Assembly: GCA_020746995.1 (NCBI GenBank)
Contig: JAGPXD010000001.1
Coordinates: 6,262,001-6,326,000 of the forward strand
DNA length: 64,000 nt
Reading direction: 5' to 3'
DNA from: Plectosphaerella cucumerina
Lineage: Eukaryota > Ascomycota > Sordariomycetes > Glomerellales > Plectosphaerellaceae
The notes below the pieces were generated by a model. That model was not told the origin of the DNA, searched no databases, and worked only from the letters and a program-made list of their open reading frames with translations. Positions within the stretch are counted from its first letter, which is position 1, and each line of letters starts with the position of its first letter. A program made the position numbers and the translations under genes. Of this stretch, positions 58,099 to 64,000 are shown piece after piece.

Positions 58099-58609
58099 TT
58101 TGTTCTTGCTTGGGGAGTGTTTCGAGGTATCGTGGAGGTGGTTTTCGGGGTATGGATTCTTCAACTTGAGTTCAGAACGAAAGCCGACATCGCTACGGCC
58201 AGCTGCACAACTTATACCAGTGCTGCAAGCTGTGGCGTCACCGTCGAGTCGCTCGGTGCTTGACAAGCTCCCACCATCCGCTGTCACTTCTTTGGGCAAC
58301 TCCGTCAATGCCCGCTTCAGCTTATCTCCCCTCACGTCACGGACTGCGCTCCGACAGTGAGCCAAAAACGAGGAGGGCTGGAGGGGTCGATCTCGGCCCG
58401 ACAGCGGGCAACCGACGCGCTGCGGGCAACATCGCAATGTCCTATTCCGGTAGTAAGGGATCCATGTAGCCGGCGCCGGGCGCTGCTAGTTTAGATTGCT
58501 GTCACCCGCGTCTGAACCTGTTATCTGCACATGTGTTCATCGCTGGGAGGGAGTCGTTCACCAGTCTCAATCCACTAAGGCTCCGCGTATCATCATCTCA
58601 TCCTGTACA
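58099..58609. promoter_or_regulatory. Divergent promoter region of the SDR and amine oxidase genes
   Basis: The 511-bp gap separates the two starts. No clear TATA box or repeat is seen. Confidence 0.4.
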
Positions 58610-60285
58610 ATGGTTCAGAGCAAGGACGGCTTCACCTGGCGGCCTAGCACTGGGGTTGTTCCAGGTCTCGAAACAGACGCCGTCGTCATTCCTCAGGAGC
58701 GCACAAAGGCCAGCCCAGACAAGGTGTACGATGCCATTGTCATCGGCGCTGGATATGCCGGCCTTGCTGCCGCAAGGGACCTCATAGACTTTGGTACGAT
58801 ATCGCAGTCGCCCAGCTAGGCAAGATTCTCGAGCAATATTCAGAGTTTGACGATGATAGGTCACAACGTCCTCCTTCTGGAAGCCCGGGACCGTATCGGC
58901 GGTCGAACATACACAGCCAAGAGCGATGGTAAGCGAAGACCCTAAAGAGCATGACGGGACCAGACAATCCACAAGCAAGGTGGACTAACCATCTTCCAAC
59001 AGGCTACCTCTACGAGATGGGCGGCACCTGGGTCACCCACCACATGGGATATCTTCATCGCGAAATGGTTCGCTACAAGATGGATCGCGACCTGATCACC
59101 ACCGGTAGCGAAGACAAAACCACAAAAGGCTACTACACCATCAACGTCCCTGGCGCAACCCCCCGCAAGCTGTCCCACGAGGAGGCAGGGAGCATGCAAG
59201 CCAAGGCCTGGGACATGTTCGTCGACGTCGACGGCCAGGCCGGCCGCACCCTCTGCCCCCTCCCGCACTCCATGCTCGACAACCCCATCGTCAGCCGCGC
59301 CGTTGTCGAGCGCTGGGACGCCCTGTCTTGCCATGACCGCCTCGAGCAGATCAAACATCGCTTGACGGCAGAGGAGTACGGTCTGCTGGCATCCCTGCTG
59401 GTGCACATTTCTGGTGGCGACTTGCGCAACTCGGGGCTATGGGACATGATTCGGTCTCATGCCCTGCTGATGCACAGCAGTGATAACTTCACTGATGTGT
59501 GGCTGCGATACAAGCTCCGCGATGGCCAGACGGAGCTCGCGAAGCGCATGTTCGATGATGCTCGCAACAATGGGCTCGAGTGGCGCTTTTCGGCACCTGT
59601 CCTGTCCGTGAAGCAGGCTGCCGCGGATGCCGGGAACGTCAGAGTTACCGTATCTGCAGAAGGCTCAAAGGAGGAGACATCCTTCGTGGCTCGCAAGGTC
59701 ATCTCTACGATTCCCCTCAACGTTCTCCGGACCGTTTCTTTCTCTCCGCCCTTGTCGCCGAGGCGTCGCGAAGCCATCGAGTCTGAGCACGTCAACCAAA
59801 TGACCAAGATCCACGCCGACGTCGTTGACAATGATGGTTCCCTGGCGCGATGGAATGGTTGCCGCATGCCCGGCGACCTGCTCTACGGTTACGGCGACGG
59901 CACCCTCCCCAACGGCGGCACGCACGTCGTCGCCTTTGGCGCTGACCAGCGCGTGTCGGGATTCGTGCCTGAAAAGGAGCCTGAGAGGGCTGTTGCGGCA
60001 CTTAATGGCCTACATCCCATGGACGTGAAGAAGCTCGTCGTGCATGACTGGAGCACTGACCCCTATTCACGCGGAGGGCCGGCTTGGTGGCGCCCGGGGT
60101 ACATGACGACGTATCAGGACGAGCTCCAGAGCAGGCATGGGAATGTCTTCTTCGCCTCGGCTGATTGGGCTCATGGATGGAGGGCGGCTATTGATGGAGC
60201 GCTGGAGCAGGGGACTCTCAATGCGAGGACAGCTAGTCAGGAAGTCAAGGCTGCTGCTGGGAGGACGGGACGAAGCCGGTTGTAG
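58610..60285 (+). CDS. Flavin monoamine oxidase (MAO-N type), peroxisomal
   Basis: Exons 58610-58793, 58860-58928 and 59003-60285 give 511 aa, close to Aspergillus niger MAO-N. The FAD motif VIGAGYAGLAAARDL and the LLLEARDRIGGRTYTA segment are split by intron 1. EMGGTWVTHH, STIPLNVLRTVSFSP, FASADWAHGWRAAIDGALEQGT (quoted only in part: DWAHGWRAAIDGA) are conserved in fungal amine oxidases. The C-terminus SRL is a PTS1 tripeptide, as MAO-N ends ARL. The reaction turns primary amines into aldehydes with NH3 and H2O2. It is oppositely oriented to most of its neighbours and lies between an SDR and a permease. The start at 58610 precedes a normal MAO-N-like leader. Confidence 0.92.
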
Positions 60286-60824
60286 AAGTGTAGGCATGGA
60301 CTATGAACATTTCTTCTCACTCAAACTGAAGCGAAACTCGATACCTTGTGTTCCCGTATCTCATTCGCCCATGTTGCAAGACATGACATGATGCCCACCC
60401 ATGATCGGCCAGGACTGCCAAGCGAGTGATGGATCATACAAGACTGACCTTGGTGCTTGGCTTCTCCCCGTCGCCATTTTGAATTGTATCAGGATACTCT
60501 TTCTGCCCAAATGCTCTATTGAGATGAATACGGGGGCCTGAGAGCGGGTCTCCTGCGTATTGACTGTTGTATCGCCCACATACCGGCCCCTTTGCCATGC
60601 ATCCAGTCGAGTTTCAGAGCTAAAAGCGAAGTAGTTGTTCCTTATCCCATTGCTTGACAGTAAGTAATATTCATCAGATTAATGTAAGAAATCATCGAGT
60701 ATTCATTGGTGATGGCGCGATGCTGATAGCGATATCTTTCGTTGCCAGTTGAGTACATCAGACGCGAGGACATCGCGCCATCCACTTTACAGACCAAGTA
60801 GAAAGAAGTAGGCCCACGGGGAAC
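60286..60824. other. Convergent 3' spacer
   Basis: The amine oxidase (+) and permease (-) end here. No gene or structure is seen. Confidence 0.5.
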
Positions 60825-62956
60825 TCACTCCTCTTCATGCTCGTGCTCCCGTGCAACTTGGCCCTGGTTTAGTCCCTCCCAATCAATGACGGGTCCCTCG
60901 AACTGCTTCCTCACCGACATCCACAAAGCCCCCAGACCGATGGCAATGAGTCCAAGAACGACGCAGACACTACCAACATGTTAGATTCATGTTCTAGATG
61001 AGAATCGACGAAAGCCGAGAAAGGGACTTACTAGTTCATAGACGCAGGTGTGACGGGCAATATGTTTGGGAAACAGATGAAGATGCCAATGGTAGTGATC
61101 CACAGAGGCGCCCAGGCGTTACAGAAGTATCCTAGCCGACCCAGCTTGAAGTGGCGCTCGGGAAGAACACGATCACGTCCGCGAAGAAGCACCAGAGCGG
61201 CCGGCACGACATACGAGATGTTGACGGCCAATACGGCGGTTGTGATGATCGAGTTGAAGGCTTGGGTGCTGGCCATGTAGAGAAGTCCGTAGATGATGCA
61301 GAAGCCGACGGAAAGCAGTGTCGTGCGGACTGGGAACTTGAGGCGCGGCGACACGTGGTTCCAATAGCTGGAGTATGGCAGGCCATGCTATGTTGATGGT
61401 CAGCATCTGGTGATTGAGAGGAAGCCGGGCGGGGGAACTTACGTCCCGGGCGAAAGCCCAGGTCAGGCGACCACATGTGATCCACTGCGAGGGCATGCAT
61501 GCTGTTGTTTCTCTGTCAGTGGTGATCATGGTGGGCAGATTTCTGAGCACCTTACTGTAGAAGAGCACAGTCAACATCGACTGCAGGCCCAATGCTGCAG
61601 TCTTGCTTCCCGTAGCCTGATGGAAGAGTTCAAGGCTGGGAAGGTGGGCACTGCGCACGGCATCGATGTCTTTGATGACCAGGAGCATGACGATCGTGTA
61701 TGGCACAGCCGTGACGAAGCCAATGAGCATGGTCAGATTCCTGGAGACGTTGTCAGCCCGGCCAAGTCATCTTTTGCCCGGGGTGTTTGGACTTACATGG
61801 CCCGAGGGATCGATTTGCCCGGGTTATGCATCTCCTCCGCCACGTGGATCACCGCATCAGTGCTGGCGAACGCGTACATGGCATTGCCGATGGTCATGAC
61901 CCACGCAGCGCCGCGGGGCCATCCGCTGATGCCGTTGAACTCGACGAGGAACGAGGGACTGTTGAAGCTGTCCGTCATGGAGCATAGCACCGTGATGGTA
62001 ATGAGGAAACCAGCAACAGACATGTAGAGGCACGCTTGGGTCCATTTCCCGAGATGTCGCTGCGGAATGGTGAAGATTGGAATCACTGGAAGTCAGATGT
62101 CAGCGTGATTTGAAAACCACATCAGTCGAATTCTTCCTTTTTGCTGCAACTCACAAGTGACGAGGATCAAGCCCACGTAAACCAGATATGAGTGCCATCT
62201 CTGGGCCTCAAAGTCGGGGTACACAAACAGCGCCATGCCGATGATGCACTGAACCGAATTGGAGATGCCGGAGCAGGTGATCACCCACCAACCGATGACA
62301 CTCAGCATTCCCACGCAAAAGGCTGCAAACTTCTTGTTCTTCTCTTTGGCGACGATGTAGGTAAAGTGGTATTGGCCTGAAGTGCGGTATCTGATTAGCA
62401 CGGCCTCCGAACAACATTAGGGTATGAAAAGTTGGGTTGCCGCACCGCCAGAAGATGGAAACGCGGAGGCTTGTTCTGCAAGACCGGCAGTGATGAACCT
62501 GGAAAGGCAAGTAGGTCAGTCATTCTGCTTGAAGACTTTCACACAGATGTGCTTCGACCTGGGTGCAGACGAAAGATTGAACCTACCATTGGCAAAAGCA
62601 TGCTGCAATGAGACCGAAGAGCGTGCTTTGGGCACCGCCGTAGATAAGGCTTTGCCCGAAGCAACTGGCGTAAGAGAGCCACGAGTTTGTGATACTAGAT
62701 ACGGAGGAAACCAGAAGTTAGAACCGTGATCGTAATGCCGCTGAGGTCAGCCCTAGACAACTGACCTGAATCCCAGCCCCAGAGACCCTAGGAGATCAAA
62801 GGTTCTCTGCAACACAGGGGCATGGCCTTGGGCCATGAGGATATTGTCATCGGCGTTGATGATCTTGCCGGTGCCAATGTCCGACTCGTCAGGGACGCTG
62901 GCCTTCGGCTTGATGCTGTCACCGTCTCCGGTGGCCATCGTATTGGATGTGTTCAT
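60825..62956 (-). CDS. Amino-acid/GABA-type permease (APC superfamily)
   Basis: Nine exons: 62956-62766, 62694-62587, 62498-62446, 62376-62156, 62085-61797, 61740-61555, 61501-61443, 61387-61032 and 60969-60825, giving 535 aa. Joined sequence shows the family's early motif NSWLSYA, SSGGQYHFTYIVA (split by an intron), WWVITCSGISN, FASTDAVIHVAEEM, FVTAVPYTIVMLLVI, FYTCMPSQWIT, AFARDHGLPYS and YVVPAALVLLRGRD, and about twelve membrane helices. This fits the fungal choline/GABA/amino-acid permease branch. It lies next to the amine oxidase and the amino-acid-using cluster, and may import amines or amino acids (inference). Met 62956 is chosen; an upstream in-frame Met at 63010 would add 18 residues. 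Confidence 0.85.
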
Positions 62957-64000
62957 GATGTCTTGGGATGTAGTCAAAGGGCGAGATGCCAGAAAGGGCA
63001 GCAGATACATTTCCAGAATTCAGGTCGTTGAGAGCACAGAGGGTTGATGAATTGGTCGCACCGGAGAAAGGGGGAGATGTTGATGATGATATACTTCCCT
63101 TCAGAGGGGTGCTTTTGGTCACCGGATGGACGGAAGTGAAACGCAGATAGGAGTTGAGCGCCCTTGCGGCAAGGAATCCGAGGGACGGCGAGGTACCTTG
63201 GCCGTGGCCACTGGGCTGTTTGCCCTTGTTTCCAGTGGAAGTCGGCCGCTAAGGTCGCACCGGCGTGAGCTTGGTTTGGCGCATCCCGAGTCAGTCGTAA
63301 GCCACTGTCTTGGATAGCGGAACCCCCTGAAAGCCCCGACCCCGCCTTCATCGAATCTTGCTCCCCCGCGGGTGCTTTGCGGCTGGGCCCTGCTAAATCC
63401 CGGGGAACCTGGTTCCAGCACGGATTTCCCCAGACTTCACAAGCATCATGGAACCGAGCCTCAATTTTCTTCTCGCCGTGTGATTTGGTTCACTTCGATA
63501 CCAAGAACCAAGCCGAGACACCGCAAAGTTAAGCGGTGCCTGAGCCGCCATGCTCCAGACATGTCCGCACATCGTACATCCATCAGAAGCCACCATCTCT
63601 ACCCAGCAGCTTATCAGGAGCCCTGTATCAACGTGCTTCTCAGCACAGATAGGCACAATCCGCTTCTCGTCTTCTCCAAGGGCCAGAGATAGACTCCCTG
63701 CCTGTACCCTCGGACTGCTCTGCCATCTCACAAGGGGTCCCTGGCACTCGACCAGATTCCACCAGGGCTGACGACTAAACAGATGTCCCCACCATAGATA
63801 GCAGTGTACGTGGGCGAACTTCTTGATACCGGATCAGGAAGTAAGGGATGGGGCGGAGGTGTCGGACCCTCCAAGTGCTTCCGAGGCCGTATCACTGCGT
63901 GCGGGAATAGGGGTGACGGGGAATGTCTCGATTGGGTAATACCGCCACGGAGCTTTCCCCGCACCTCGAAAGGGGGGTTGGGTCACCCCCTGACGCCATG
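62957..64000. other. Right-edge region, no gene seen
   Basis: It contains the permease promoter (-) and then sequence with only short frames on both strands. I found no splice-joined frame with conserved motifs. A gene could begin past the window. Confidence 0.5.

Noticed and set aside
63372..63692. Plus-strand frame of 106 codons near the right edge
   Set aside because: No family features and no conserved splice junctions nearby.
1..64000. CRISPR arrays, rRNA, tRNA, insertion sequences or viral genes
   Set aside because: No regularly spaced repeats, cloverleaf-forming gene or transposase, integrase or viral protein motif was seen by eye; a tRNA or covariance-model scan could still find a missed small RNA.

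Overview
The window is nuclear DNA from a filamentous ascomycete (Pezizomycotina, most likely a Sordariomycete; I cannot name the genus). The evidence is short introns of about 47-75 nt with GTRNGT donors and CTRAC-like branch sites, GC-rich coding sequence, Zn2Cys6-type and other fungal-specific regulators, a class III chitin synthase, Kei1, a giant DUF3638/DUF3645 protein and peroxisomal amine oxidases. I see no rRNA, tRNA, CRISPR array or intact transposon.

Layout. 1-3393 (+): a fused isopropylmalate dehydrogenase / isopropylmalate isomerase large / small subunit enzyme, cut at the left edge, convergent with a Zn2Cys6 regulator (3600-6190, -). 6932-16902 (+): a roughly 3,246-codon DUF6606/DUF3638/DUF3645 gene carrying one in-frame TAG and three single-base frame breaks. 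17.8-30.1 kb: accessory, exported or metabolic genes, namely a tandem rhodanese with a signal peptide, a tiny secreted protein, an ACS-type MFS transporter divergent from a polyol dehydrogenase, an eight-cysteine secreted protein and a secreted subtilase, separated by repeat-bearing spacers. 31.0-50.0 kb: a conserved block with NDE1-type NADH dehydrogenase, NOP53, YPT6/Rab6, KEI1, MET5 (sulfite reductase beta) and class III chitin synthase. 50.8-63.0 kb: a probable amine / D-amino-acid catabolic cluster, with a D-amino-acid oxidase (C-terminal ARL), an (R)-selective transaminase-like enzyme, a fungal-specific regulator, an SDR, a MAO-N-like amine oxidase (C-terminal SRL) and an amino-acid/GABA-type permease.

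How the genes may work together. The permease would import amines or amino acids. The two oxidases, both with peroxisomal targeting tripeptides, would deaminate D-amino acids and primary amines to oxo compounds plus H2O2. The transaminase would interconvert chiral amines and keto acids, and the SDR could reduce carbonyl products. At the left edge, the leucine-type fusion next to a pathway-type regulator suggests a specialised 2-oxo-acid chain-elongation route.

Data quality. Four genes need a one-base correction to read through (4440-4443; 8528-8530, 10571-10574 and 12594-12600; 49210-49216; 53388-53392), most of them in homopolymers. In every case the corrected exon sum becomes a multiple of three. 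Together these look more like assembly errors than independent pseudogenes. The TAG at 7456 is not explained this way.
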